A DNA stretch of 39,374 nt from Pyramidobacter sp. C12-8 (GTDB lineage Bacteria; Synergistota; Synergistia; Synergistales; Dethiosulfovibrionaceae): positions 1 through 39,374 of the forward strand of contig NZ_MUHX01000025.1 in NCBI RefSeq assembly GCF_002007215.1. Reading direction: 5' to 3'. Shown here one piece after another: positions 7,111 to 15,330 of the stretch; position 1 is the stretch's first letter, and each line of letters begins with the position of its first letter. The notes beneath the pieces are model-generated. The model ran no database searches. It was not told the origin of the DNA and was given only the letters and a program-made list of their open reading frames with translations. The position numbers were made by a program, and so were the translations under genes.

Positions 7111-7721
7111 AAAAGGAATTGCGCTATTTCAAAGCGGAGCTGCGAGTCTCGTCCGAGGGCGACGCGCCGAAAAAAATCTGCGGCTACGCGGCCAGATTCA
7201 ACGAATTTTCCGAGATGATGGGCTGGTTCCGCGAGAAGATCGCGCCGGGCGCTTTCGCCGAAGCGCTGAAATCCTCGGATGCGCGCGCGTTGTTCAACCA
7301 CGACCCGAACCATATCCTCGGCCGCGAGTCGGCGGGAACCCTGAGCCTGCGCGAAGACGACGCCGGGTTGTTTTACGAAATCACCCCGCCCGACACCCAA
7401 TGGGCCAGAGACCTCGTGGCCAGCATCGAACGCGGCGACATCAAGGAAAGCTCCTTCGCGTTTTCCATGGCCGGCGGCATCGAAGAGTGGGACGACAGCG
7501 TCGAGCCGAGAGTGCGCACGCTGCACAGAATCGGCGAGCTGTTCGACGTGTCGCCCGTCACGTACCCGGCCTATCCGGGCGCGACCAGCGGCATCCGCAG
7601 CCTCGAGGACGTCCTCAAGGATCACGAGGAAGACAGGAAGAAACAGCGGAACCGGGACGACGTTCCCGGCTTTTTTATCGGCATAGAACGAGCGAGACTG
7701 GATCTCGCCGAAATCGAATAG
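7107..7721 (+). CDS. Prohead protease, HK97 / U35 family
   Basis: 204 residues. The fold markers are GYAARFNEFSEMMGWFREKI and GAFAEAL near the start, the catalytic His in LFNHDPN (H65) and the catalytic Ser in KESSFAF (S115/S116). The protease assembles inside the prohead, removes the scaffold-like delta domain of the capsid protein and then itself. The start overlaps the portal stop (ATGA) and the gene lies directly before the major capsid gene, the usual HK97 order. The Lys/Asp-rich C-terminal tail is probably the part that is removed on activation. Confidence 0.92.
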   Translation: MKKELRYFKAELRVSSEGDAPKKICGYAARFNEFSEMMGWFREKIAPGAFAEALKSSDARALFNHDPNHILGRESAGTLSLREDDAGLFYEITPPDTQWARDLVASIERGDIKESSFAFSMAGGIEEWDDSVEPRVRTLHRIGELFDVSPVTYPAYPGATSGIRSLEDVLKDHEEDRKKQRNRDDVPGFFIGIERARLDLAEIE

Positions 7722-7734
7722 GAGGAATGCAAAC

Positions 7735-8949
7735 ATGTCTCTGGACAAAGTGAACGAACTTCGCGCCGCCAAGGCGAAACTGGTGAACGAATCCCGCGCG
7801 CTGCTCGACCGCGCCGAAGAAGAAAAAAGGGAGCTGTCCGCGGAAGAGCGGGCGTCCTACGACAAGATCTGGGGCGACATCGAAAGCCTGACCACGCGCA
7901 TCAAGGACGAGGAGCGCCAGACCCTCGCCGAGGCCGAGATGAATTCTTTCGCGCCCGCGCCCTCCCAGGGCCAGCCGCAGGGGAAAACTCCGACCAAGGA
8001 AGAACAGCGCCTCAAGGCCTTCCGCCGTTACCTGGCCTACGGGCAGGTCGCGGAAGCCGAATACCGCGCCCTGGCGAACGACACCGACGCCGCCGGCGGT
8101 TACCTGCACGCCGCGGAAGAATTCGTCGCCCAGCTGCTCAAGGGACTCGACGACTCCGTCTTCGTGAGACAGCACGCGACCATGCTGAAAGTGACCAGCT
8201 CCGACGAACTCGGCATCCCCACGCTGGCGGCCGACATCTCCGATCCCAACTGGACGACCGAGATCGCTCAGGTCTCCGAGGATTCCGACCTCAGCTTCGG
8301 CCACCGTTCGCTGAAGCCCGTGCAGCTCTCGAAGAGAATCAAAGTCTCCCAAAAGCTTCTGCTCACCTCGGCTCTGCCCGTCGAGCAGATCGTCAGCGAG
8401 CGCATGGCCTACAAGTTCGCCGTCGCGCAGGAAAAGGCATTCCTTACCGGCTCCGGCAGCGGCCAGCCCCTGGGCGTCTTCACCGCCAGTCCCAACGGAG
8501 TGCCCGCGGCCCGCGACGTCAGCGCCGAGAACACGGCGACCGCCATCACCGCGAACGGCATCCTGAACGCCACCTATGCCATGAAGTCCAGCTACCGCAA
8601 CAAAGCCCGCTGGGTCTTCCACCGCGACGCCGTGAAGATGCTCGCCAAGCTCGTCGACAGCGAAGGACAGTACCTGTGGAGAACCGGCCTCGTGTCGGGA
8701 CAGCCCGACATGCTCTGCGGCATCCCCTTGGACGAGTCCGAATACGTCCCCAACACCTTCACCACCGGCCTTTACGTCGGCGCGCTGTGCTGCTGGCAGT
8801 ACTACTACATCGCCGAGCTTCAGGGCATGTGGGTGCAGCGCCTGAACGAGCTGTACGCCGAAACCTCGCAGATCGGCTTCATCGGCCGCGGCTATTGGGA
8901 CGCCGCTCCCGTGCTGCCCGAGGCCTTCGTCCGCGTGAAGCTGGGATAA
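7735..8949 (+). CDS. Major capsid protein, HK97 fold
   Basis: 404 residues with a good Shine-Dalgarno (AGGAGG) in front. Residues ~1-85 are a charged coiled coil, the delta domain that acts as scaffold and is probably cut off by the upstream protease. From about residue 110 the HK97 core is clear: NDTDAAGGYL, then the E-loop/spine region (ELGIPTLAADIS), LLLTSALPVEQIV, EKAFLTGSGSGQPLGV, and near the end QPDMLCGIPLDESEYVP. There is a longer-than-usual gap (37 bases) to the next gene. Confidence 0.95.
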   Translation: MSLDKVNELRAAKAKLVNESRALLDRAEEEKRELSAEERASYDKIWGDIESLTTRIKDEERQTLAEAEMNSFAPAPSQGQPQGKTPTKEEQRLKAFRRYLAYGQVAEAEYRALANDTDAAGGYLHAAEEFVAQLLKGLDDSVFVRQHATMLKVTSSDELGIPTLAADISDPNWTTEIAQVSEDSDLSFGHRSLKPVQLSKRIKVSQKLLLTSALPVEQIVSERMAYKFAVAQEKAFLTGSGSGQPLGVFTASPNGVPAARDVSAENTATAITANGILNATYAMKSSYRNKARWVFHRDAVKMLAKLVDSEGQYLWRTGLVSGQPDMLCGIPLDESEYVPNTFTTGLYVGALCCWQYYYIAELQGMWVQRLNELYAETSQIGFIGRGYWDAAPVLPEAFVRVKLG

Positions 8950-8986
8950 GACGGCCTGATGCGGCCGAAACAAGGAGGCGATCATC

Positions 8987-9247
8987 ATGAAAATGCGCAT
9001 GATTACGACCGCGGCGGGGCCGGACGGCGTCTATCCGGCCGACAGCGTCCAGGATCTCGGGGGCCCCTTCGCGCGGGCCCTCGTGGACGGCGGCTACGCC
9101 CTGCCCCTGGAACCAATGCCGACGGAGAGCGAAACGCTCGAACCGCCGCGGGACGCGACGCTCGAACCGCCGGAGACCGAAACGGCCGAGCCGGCGGCGG
9201 AGACCGCGGCTCTCCCGCGAGCCGCCAAGAAGACGAAACGGGGGTGA
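8987..9247 (+). CDS. Small phage protein between capsid and connector
   Basis: 86 residues with a strong ribosome site (AAGGAGG). The first ~40 residues (MITTAAGPDGVYPAD, then GGPFARALVDGGYA) look like the short beta-rich small phage proteins often found after the capsid gene, sometimes proposed to decorate or stabilise the head. The rest is a low-complexity Pro/Glu/Thr tail with repeated LEPP, ending in a basic KKTKRG. No function can be assigned. Confidence 0.7.
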   Translation: MKMRMITTAAGPDGVYPADSVQDLGGPFARALVDGGYALPLEPMPTESETLEPPRDATLEPPETETAEPAAETAALPRAAKKTKRG

Positions 9248-9253
9248 TCCCGA

Positions 9254-9592
9254 ATGAGCGGCGAGGCGGCAGTCGAACCGATCTCCCTGGCGGAAGCCAA
9301 GGCTCATTTGCGGGTCGTCGCCGACGATGAAGACGCCCTGATCTCCGTCTACATCGCCGCCTCGCGCCAATACGCCGAACACTACCAGAACCGCGTCTAC
9401 GCGGCTGGCGCCGGCGCGGACGGCGAACCCCGGACGCCCGAGAAGATGACCATGCTGGAAAAGGCGGCCTGCCTGCTGCTGATCGGACACCTTTACGAGA
9501 ACCGCGTGGCGGTCAACGTCGGCGGCGCCGTGACCGAAGTCCCCTTCGGGACGAAAGCGCTGCTTAGCCTGCGGCGGAAGGTGCCCGTATGA
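9254..9592 (+). CDS. Head-tail connector protein, HK97 gp6-like
   Basis: 112 residues. The N-terminal PISLAEAKAHLRVVADDEDALISVYIAASRQYAEHY, here quoted in part as LAEAKAHLRVVADDEDALI, is the signature of the gp6-like adaptor (RcGTA g6 equivalent), and the C-terminus (LLIGHLYENRVAV) matches too. The protein forms the ring under the portal. Confidence 0.85.
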   Translation: MSGEAAVEPISLAEAKAHLRVVADDEDALISVYIAASRQYAEHYQNRVYAAGAGADGEPRTPEKMTMLEKAACLLLIGHLYENRVAVNVGGAVTEVPFGTKALLSLRRKVPV

Positions 9593-9912
9593 ACCCCGGC
9601 AAGCTGAACCGCAAAGTCGCCATCGAGTTTCCCCGCGCCGAGAACGACGGCATGGGCGGGCGCTCCGTCGCGTGGATCCCCCTGTGTTCCGTGTGGGCGT
9701 GTTTCGAAAAGCCCGCCGCGACGACGGAGATCCAGCAGGGCGGCGTGGTGTCGGCCGTCACGTACCCGGTGACGATCCGCTACCGCGCCGACGTCAAGCC
9801 CGGCTGCCGCCTGATCTACGCCGGCCGGACTTACAGGATCCTCGACGTCTGGGACATCGGCATGGAGCTGACGCGAATGAACTGCGAGGAAGTGAAGCGC
9901 AATGCGCCTTGA
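9589..9912 (+). CDS. Phage head closure protein (stopper)
   Basis: 107 residues, starting in an ATGA overlap with the connector gene. The family pattern of SPP1 gp16 / HK97 gp7-type stoppers is present: MNPGKLNRKVAIEF at the start, then GGRSVAWIPLCSVWACFEK, the TYPVTIRYRADVKPGCRL strand pair and YRILDVWDIG. It plugs the connector channel after packaging and takes part in tail attachment. Confidence 0.85.
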   Translation: MNPGKLNRKVAIEFPRAENDGMGGRSVAWIPLCSVWACFEKPAATTEIQQGGVVSAVTYPVTIRYRADVKPGCRLIYAGRTYRILDVWDIGMELTRMNCEEVKRNAP

Positions 9913-10366
9913 CATCTCTCCGTCGAACGCCGAGCTGCGAGAGGCGCTGAATTCCATCTCCGCGTTCGATGCCCAGGCGCGCCTCCGCATCGAAGACGCC
10001 GTGCTCGTTTCCGTCAAGGAGATGGCCGGCCGGGCGCGCAGCCGCGTGCCGCGGCGCACCGGCAAGCTGAAGAAGTCCATCTTCTTCAGCTTCCAAAAAA
10101 CCAACTGCACGGGGTATTTCGGAGCGAAAGCGCCTCACGCTCACCTGATCGAACTGGGCGTGGAACGCTCGGACGAATATCCCAAGCACGCCAAAAACAA
10201 ACACGGCAAGCCGGCCGCACTGCGGATCATCGACACGGCGGCGGTGAGATTCGCGGCGCGTGCGGTCATTCCCAAACGCGCCAAGCGCCCTTTCATACGA
10301 CCCTCGTACGAAGAGGAGCGCCCCAACCTGATAAAACGATTGAAGGAGGCGGTCAAGAGCAAATGA
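9902..10366 (+). CDS. HK97 gp10-like tail component
   Basis: 154 residues, overlapping the stopper gene by 11 bases. The middle part, AGRARSRVPRRTGKLKKSI, followed by PHAHLIELGVE and the closing KRPFIRPSYEEERPNLIKRL, is typical of the HK97 gp10 / minor tail family that acts at the head-tail joint. It is strongly basic and short of hydrophobic stretches. The exact structural role of this family is only partly known. Confidence 0.85.
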   Translation: MRLDISPSNAELREALNSISAFDAQARLRIEDAVLVSVKEMAGRARSRVPRRTGKLKKSIFFSFQKTNCTGYFGAKAPHAHLIELGVERSDEYPKHAKNKHGKPAALRIIDTAAVRFAARAVIPKRAKRPFIRPSYEEERPNLIKRLKEAVKSK

Positions 10367-10764
10367 TGCGGCACATTCCCATGATCCCCCTGCAGCGGGC
10401 GGTCTACGAGGCGCTGTCGACGTACCAGACCGCCCCCGTTTACGACGACGTCCCCGAGGACGCGACGCCTCCGGCCGTGAGCTTCGGTTCTTTCACTGCC
10501 AAGCAGAGCGGCGCCAAGGCGCTTGACGCCTGGGACGTTTCCATGCAGCTCGACCTGTGGTCGAACTACGCCGGAAAGAAACAGATACAGGAAATGGCCG
10601 ACGACGTCGCTTCGGTGCTGACCAGCGTGAAACTAGACCTGTCCGCGGACGGGTTCGAAGTCCTGTCCTGCGACGTCGATTTTTTCGAGGCGTTCCCCGA
10701 AGACGAGGTGGGCTATCACGGCGTCTTGACTTTCGTGGCGAAAATCCAATATGTAGGAGGTTAA
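10363..10764 (+). CDS. DUF3168 tail terminator / completion protein
   Basis: 133 residues, starting in an ATGA overlap with the preceding gene (an adjacent second ATG at 10366 is an alternative). It begins IPLQRAVYEALS and contains PVYDDVPEDATPPAVSFG and WDVSMQLDLWSNYAGKKQIQ, the pattern of DUF3168 proteins (RcGTA g8, SPP1 gp17-like). These cap the tail tube and join it to the head. Confidence 0.85.
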   Translation: MMRHIPMIPLQRAVYEALSTYQTAPVYDDVPEDATPPAVSFGSFTAKQSGAKALDAWDVSMQLDLWSNYAGKKQIQEMADDVASVLTSVKLDLSADGFEVLSCDVDFFEAFPEDEVGYHGVLTFVAKIQYVGG

Positions 10765-10770
10765 CATCCC

Positions 10771-11223
10771 ATGCCCGTAACTTTGCCCGCCAACCCGTCG
10801 CAGAGCAACGCGACCGTTGGCAAGGATTATTTGCTTTACGTCAACACCGGTACCGCTGACGTTCCGGTATGGACGCTGATCGGCGGCCAGCGCTCGGCCG
10901 ACCTTTCCCGTTCGGCCGACGAGATCGACGTGTCCCACAAGACCAGCGGCGGCTGGAAAGGCTCCAAGGCCGGACTGCGCAGCTGGAGCATCGATCTCGG
11001 CGCCATGGTCGTGCTCGACGATACCGGCCTGAGCGCCCTCGAAACGGCGTTCCAGAATGGCTCCGAGATCAACGTCAAACTGAAATACCCCAACAACACC
11101 GTGCAGACCGGCTGGGGCTCGCTGACCGAGTTCTCCCTGTCCACGCCTCACGACGGCGCGGCCGAGATTTCGGGCACCATCAGCGGCAACGGACCGCTGT
11201 CCGCAAGGGCGGAAGATTCCTAA
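10771..11223 (+). CDS. Major tail tube protein (TP901-1 / Phage_tail_2 family)
   Basis: 150 residues. The protein shows NATVGKDYLLYVNTG, IGGQRSADLSRSADEIDVS and a C-terminal GAAEISGTISGNG, the beta-rich tube fold of the TP901-1 major tail family (RcGTA g9 equivalent). Hexamers stack to form the non-contractile tail tube. It needs to be made in large amounts; a perfect terminator hairpin at once after the stop (11224-11248) may reduce expression of the genes beyond it. Confidence 0.88.
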   Translation: MPVTLPANPSQSNATVGKDYLLYVNTGTADVPVWTLIGGQRSADLSRSADEIDVSHKTSGGWKGSKAGLRSWSIDLGAMVVLDDTGLSALETAFQNGSEINVKLKYPNNTVQTGWGSLTEFSLSTPHDGAAEISGTISGNGPLSARAEDS

Positions 11224-11248
11224 AAGAAGGGCCCCGCGCCCTTCTTTT
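11224..11248 (+). terminator. Terminator/attenuator after the major tail gene
   Basis: AAGAAGGGC (11224-11232) pairs perfectly with GCCCTTCTT (11238-11246) around a 5-base loop, followed by a short T run to 11248. A short T run suggests partial read-through into the tail assembly genes. Confidence 0.65.
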
Positions 11249-11270
11249 CGCATATGTGGAGGTTGTGTGA

Positions 11271-11630
11271 ATGAGACATGAAATCGTTTTCGATCATTTC
11301 GGCGAAGACCAGCGCATCTATTTCGACATCGGCCGGCTCGCGGCGCTCGAAAAGCTGATGGGGACGTCCATCCAAAAGATCATCGCGGAAGGCAACGTGG
11401 GGATCAATTTCGTCCTCTTCGGACTGACCGTCGGGCTCGGGCACCATTACGGGAACCGCTCGGCCATCCAGCGGAAACTCGAGGAATACTTCGCCGCGGG
11501 CGGCGACCTGAACGAGATCGCCGCGACCATCGTTCGGGCCGTCGTGGCCTCCGGCATTTTCGGCAAAGCGGAAAGCGCCGATCCCGAGCCCGACGAAAAA
11601 AACGACCGGGAGACCCAGTCGGAACGATAA
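11271..11630 (+). CDS. Tail assembly chaperone G (unshifted product)
   Basis: 119 residues with an AGG-rich Shine-Dalgarno (TGGAGG). It begins RHEIVFDHFGEDQRIYFDIGRLAALEKLMG and carries FGLTVGLGHHYG, quoted here in short pieces; this is the alpha-helical G-type chaperone (GTA g10-like) that coats the tape measure before tail assembly. The acidic tail (PEPDEKNDRETQSER) is encoded over a -1 slippery site at 11597-11603, so a share of ribosomes make the longer G-T form. Typical phages make only a few percent of the fusion; the rate here is unknown. Confidence 0.82.
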   Translation: MRHEIVFDHFGEDQRIYFDIGRLAALEKLMGTSIQKIIAEGNVGINFVLFGLTVGLGHHYGNRSAIQRKLEEYFAAGGDLNEIAATIVRAVVASGIFGKAESADPEPDEKNDRETQSER

Positions 11631-11968
11631 GCGACTGGGTCTCCTGGGCCGAGCCGCTGGCGTACGGACCGCTGAACCTGAAACCGCGCGAATTCGAGCG
11701 GCTGCAGCCGCACGAGTTCATGGCGCTGCTGCAAGGCTATCAATGGCGCCGCGACGAAGAGGCGCTTTTCTGGGGCAACTTCTTTTTGCCGATCACGAAC
11801 TACGTGATGGACAAAAACCATCGCCACGGCAGCCTGGCCGATTTCGTCGGGCACCTGCTCTCGCCGGCGATGAAAGACAGGATGGAACGCGAGCGCCGCG
11901 CGGCCAAAAAAGCCGACGCGGCGTATCTGCGCAAGACCTTTGGGCTTGACGGAAAGGAGGCGAACTGA
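11271..11968 (+). CDS. Tail assembly chaperone G-T fusion (-1 frameshift product)
   Basis: The second frame opens as CGA at 11603 after a -1 slip and runs without a stop to TGA at 11966-11968: residues such as DWVSWAEPLAYGPL, PREFERLQPHEFMALLQGY and FFLPITNYVMDKNHRHG are clearly coding, although no start codon with a ribosome site precedes them. The joined product (11271-11603 plus 11603-11968) would be about 232 residues. In lambda-like tails the T part binds the tail tube and the G part binds the tape measure. The stop overlaps the tape measure start (TGATG). Confidence 0.82.
11597..11647 (+). promoter_or_regulatory. Programmed -1 ribosomal frameshift site (slippery heptamer plus hairpin)
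   Basis: The heptamer A AAA AAC is at 11597-11603, in the right phase (zero-frame codons GAA AAA AAC). A 5-base spacer leads to a perfect 13-bp hairpin: GGAGACCCAGTCG (11609-11621) with CGACTGGGTCTCC (11632-11644). The stem can grow by a G-U pair and two G-C pairs. The 10-base loop holds the zero-frame stop TAA (11628-11630). Confidence 0.9.
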
Positions 11969-14754
11969 TGGCAACGATTGCCGATCTGTTGGTGAAGATC
12001 TCCGCCGACTCTTCCGAGTTTCGGAAAGAGCTGCGGGCCGTCCAGAGAAACATCAGATCGTTCATGGGTTCCGAAGTCTTCAAAACGTCGCAGCGCATGG
12101 CGCACGGTTTTGCGGGGATAACCGTCGCCGCCGGCGTTCTGGGCGCGAAGGCGATCCAGATGAGCGGCCAGATGGCGGTGGTGAACGTCGCCTTCGAAAA
12201 GCTGACGGGAAGCGCCGACGCGGCGAAAAAGCACCTCGGCGACCTGAACAAGTTCGCCGCCCAAACCCCGTTCGACGTCGCGGGCGTGAGAGAATCCTCC
12301 CGCCTGCTGCACGCCTTCGGAGTCGAAACCGAGCACGTCGTACCCATCCTGAGAACCCTGGGCGACGCCGCGGCCGCGACCGGCAAGGGCGACGAAGGGC
12401 TGGTGGAGCTGAGCAGGATCATCGGCCAGATCAGCGCCAAAGGAACGATCCTGAAACGCGACCTCGACCGCATCACCCAGCAGGGCATCAACTCCGCCCG
12501 GCTCATCGGCGACGAGATGGGCATGACGTCGGCGCAAGTCTACGAAGCGACCAGCAAAGGCGCGCTGTCGGCCGGCGACGCGCTCGACGCCCTGCTGAAA
12601 GGCCTGTCGAAGAAGTACGCGGGCCTGATGGACAGGATCTCCGGAGAAATCCCCATCAGCTTTTCCAACATGCAGATCTCCCTGAAGAGCATCCTCACCT
12701 CCATCGGCGACGACATCACCGAGAGTTTCGACTTGAAAGACGTCTTTGCGCGGTGCTCCGCCTGGCTGCTCGACTTCGCCGACGCGGTGCGAACTTCCGG
12801 CATCCGCAAGGCGCTGAACGACATGATCCCCGACAGCGTCAAGGCGAAAATCGTCGGCCTGAGCGCGGCCATCGCCACGATCCTGCTGCCGACCGTCGGC
12901 CTGCTTCTGATCAAGGTCGGCCTGTTGATTACCCCCTTCACGGCCCTCGCCGCCGCCGTCGGTCTCTGCGCGACGCTCATCTACGAGCACTGGGAGGAAA
13001 TCAAGAAGAGCTTCGACCGCGCCAAAGAATGGGTGGAAGATTTTTACACCGAACATATTGCATGGATCGTTGCTTGGGTAAACACTGGCATTGACCTGAT
13101 CAATAAGTTTTTCGACCAATTCGAGAGCGCCAAAGACAGGCTCACTTACAACGAGATGTTCCAATTGCTCGGTGAGTTTGGGATTGAGCAGAGAGACGAA
13201 CTCGCGAGCGGAGAAGCGGGAAAGGGGACTAAGAAGGACGCAGTTCATGGCAATCTTTCCGACCCCTCCGCGGTTGCAGCAAAGGCTCAAGAGCAGCAGG
13301 AAAAGCAGCTCGCTGCGGCGCGCGCCGCGCTGCGCAAGAGCGGCGGCAAAGGAAAGGGCGACGGAAAAGGCGGCAAGTCGTACGACGATCTCCTCAAAGA
13401 GGCGAAAAAAGTTTCCGACGCCATCGAAGACCAGTGGATCGATCTCATCGGCACGAAGATCGACGCGCTGGAAAAATGGCGCGGGGAAGAATCGGCCAAG
13501 CTGGAAGCGTCGCGGCGGGCCAACGAAAACTACGAGCGGGACAAGACGCGCCTCGAAGAAGTCTACGCCGAAAAGCGCCGGAGAATTCTCCAAGAGGAAG
13601 CGCAGGAAAAGCGGGAGATCTACCGTCGTATCGCCGACGGCTACGAAGACATGCAGGAGCGAATCTCCGCCGGTTCCCTTTACGGTTCCGCCCTGGAACT
13701 GCGCGACATGGCCAACGAGGCGCGGCGGAGCTACGAAGAGATCGCCTCCTTCTTCGACAGTCTCGGCCAGGACTACGCCACCGGCACCCGGAACCAAAAA
13801 GCCGGCATCCTGGCGGCGCTGGAAAAAGTCGGCATGGCCTATCGGCTTACCGAGGAAGACATTCTCGACCTCTCCGCGGAAAAAGCCGCGGCGCTGACCA
13901 GGGCGAAGCAGGCGGAATGGGACAAACAGACGGAGTATTTCCGGCAGTGCAAGGATCTTGAAGCCGACATTCAAGCCGCCCACGATCAAGCGTCCTTGTC
14001 CATGCTTCAAAGCGCGCTCTCCGAAGAGAACGCCGTCAGGCTGAACAACCTGGAAGCGCAAAAGACCATGCTCGACGCCTGGCAGGAAGCCCAGCTGGCC
14101 GCGCACGCCACGACGGCCCAGCTGATGAGCGACATGTACGCCACGGCCTTCGACTCCATGAGCGGCAGCATCGGCGACCTGCTCATGGGCACCAAGAGCC
14201 TGAGCGAGGCGTGGAAGTCCTTCGGTCAGTCGGTGCTGCAGGTCGTCGCCGATTACTTCGCCAAGAAGGTGGCGGGCATGCTGATGGTTGCCGTCGCCGG
14301 CAAATCCGCGCTGGCGACGCAAACGGCCGCGTCGGCGGCCGCGGGAGCCGCCACCGCGTCCGCATGGGCGCCTGCCGCCGCGGCCGTCTCTTTGGCCACC
14401 ATGGGGGGAAACAGCGTTCCGGCCATGGCGGGGATCTCGGCGACTCACGCGCTTTCCAGCTCTCTGTCGATTCCCGGACTGGCCGAGGGCGGCCTGGTGA
14501 CCGGCCCCACGCTGGCCCAGATCGGCGAGGGACGTTACAGCGAAGTGGTGGCCCCCCTCAACGACAAAGTGTTCAACAAGCTGGCCGCCGGCATCACGTC
14601 CCACGGCGGAGGCGCCGCGCCCGTCAGCGTGACCGTTCAGGCCTTCGACGCGAAGAGCCTGGAAAACTGGCTGGACAACAAGGGCGGCCGCGCTCTGGGC
14701 AAGTGGCTCAAGTCCCAGCGGCGCGAATTCGCCCTGATAGGAGGGGGAGCCTAA
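11968..14754 (+). CDS. Tail tape measure protein
   Basis: 928 residues. The N-terminal ~230 residues match the tape-measure domain (LVKISADSSEFRKELR at the start, QTPFDVAGVRESSRLL, and KGTILKRDLDRITQQG). Residues ~298-340 are strongly hydrophobic (ILLPTVGLLLIKVGLLI), probably the segment that inserts into the host membrane. A Gly/Lys-rich hinge at ~455-468 leads to long coiled coils (~470-560), and a second hydrophobic Ala-rich stretch lies near 770-830. The protein sets tail length and is ejected ahead of DNA. A patch around 13030-13260 is lower in GC than its surroundings and may be a recombination patch. Confidence 0.92.
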   Translation: MATIADLLVKISADSSEFRKELRAVQRNIRSFMGSEVFKTSQRMAHGFAGITVAAGVLGAKAIQMSGQMAVVNVAFEKLTGSADAAKKHLGDLNKFAAQTPFDVAGVRESSRLLHAFGVETEHVVPILRTLGDAAAATGKGDEGLVELSRIIGQISAKGTILKRDLDRITQQGINSARLIGDEMGMTSAQVYEATSKGALSAGDALDALLKGLSKKYAGLMDRISGEIPISFSNMQISLKSILTSIGDDITESFDLKDVFARCSAWLLDFADAVRTSGIRKALNDMIPDSVKAKIVGLSAAIATILLPTVGLLLIKVGLLITPFTALAAAVGLCATLIYEHWEEIKKSFDRAKEWVEDFYTEHIAWIVAWVNTGIDLINKFFDQFESAKDRLTYNEMFQLLGEFGIEQRDELASGEAGKGTKKDAVHGNLSDPSAVAAKAQEQQEKQLAAARAALRKSGGKGKGDGKGGKSYDDLLKEAKKVSDAIEDQWIDLIGTKIDALEKWRGEESAKLEASRRANENYERDKTRLEEVYAEKRRRILQEEAQEKREIYRRIADGYEDMQERISAGSLYGSALELRDMANEARRSYEEIASFFDSLGQDYATGTRNQKAGILAALEKVGMAYRLTEEDILDLSAEKAAALTRAKQAEWDKQTEYFRQCKDLEADIQAAHDQASLSMLQSALSEENAVRLNNLEAQKTMLDAWQEAQLAAHATTAQLMSDMYATAFDSMSGSIGDLLMGTKSLSEAWKSFGQSVLQVVADYFAKKVAGMLMVAVAGKSALATQTAASAAAGAATASAWAPAAAAVSLATMGGNSVPAMAGISATHALSSSLSIPGLAEGGLVTGPTLAQIGEGRYSEVVAPLNDKVFNKLAAGITSHGGGAAPVSVTVQAFDAKSLENWLDNKGGRALGKWLKSQRREFALIGGGA

Positions 14755-15330
14755 ATGACGCTGCCGGTGTTCCCGGAAATGCCGATCAAGTGGAAATCCA
14801 AGAAAACGCCCGTTTTCAGCACCTACGTGAAGGTGGCCGGAAGCGGGCGTCGCAAGTCCATGACCCATCAATCCTATCCCGATTGGGAGATCGAGTGCAG
14901 CCTGACGGGGCTGACCGACGAACAGATACGCCGGGTGGCGGGGTTTCTCCTGTCGGTGCAGGGACGGTTGTCTCCGTTTCTGTGGAAAGATCCCGAAGAC
15001 TATCGGGAGACGAACGTTCTTCTCGGTTACGGCAACGGCGTCAATCGAAATTTTCAGCTCGTGCGGCGCTGGGGCGCTCTGAATCCCGAGCCCGTGCGCG
15101 ACGTGGTCGCCGGCACGCTTCATGTTTTCTGCGACGGTCAGGAACAGGACGCCTACGATTTCGACGACGGACTTATCGCCCTCGCCATGGCTCCCGCCTC
15201 CGGCGCGGCGGTCACGGCGACCTTCGAATACTACTGGCGCGTGGCCATGGACGCCGATGACGTCGGTTGGAGCGTGGAGTTCTTCGACATCAACGAAATC
15301 GATAGTTTCAAGGTGGTGACGGTACGATGA
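14755..15330 (+). CDS. Distal tail protein, DUF2460-like (RcGTA g12 type)
   Basis: 191 residues, starting directly at the tape measure stop. The order FPEMPIKWKSKKTPVFST, then SYPDWEIECSLTGLTDEQI, LSPFLWKDPED and the closing FDINEIDSFKVVTVR fits the DUF2460 family, the Dit-like ring at the tail end that joins tube and baseplate. It overlaps the next gene by four bases (ATGA). Confidence 0.82.
   Translation: MTLPVFPEMPIKWKSKKTPVFSTYVKVAGSGRRKSMTHQSYPDWEIECSLTGLTDEQIRRVAGFLLSVQGRLSPFLWKDPEDYRETNVLLGYGNGVNRNFQLVRRWGALNPEPVRDVVAGTLHVFCDGQEQDAYDFDDGLIALAMAPASGAAVTATFEYYWRVAMDADDVGWSVEFFDINEIDSFKVVTVR

Noticed and set aside
11800-15123. Open frame of over 1100 codons on the - strand across the tape measure gene
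   Set aside because: It mirrors the + strand coding sequence in a GC-rich region, has biased composition, no ribosome site and no recognisable domain. The + strand genes explain it.
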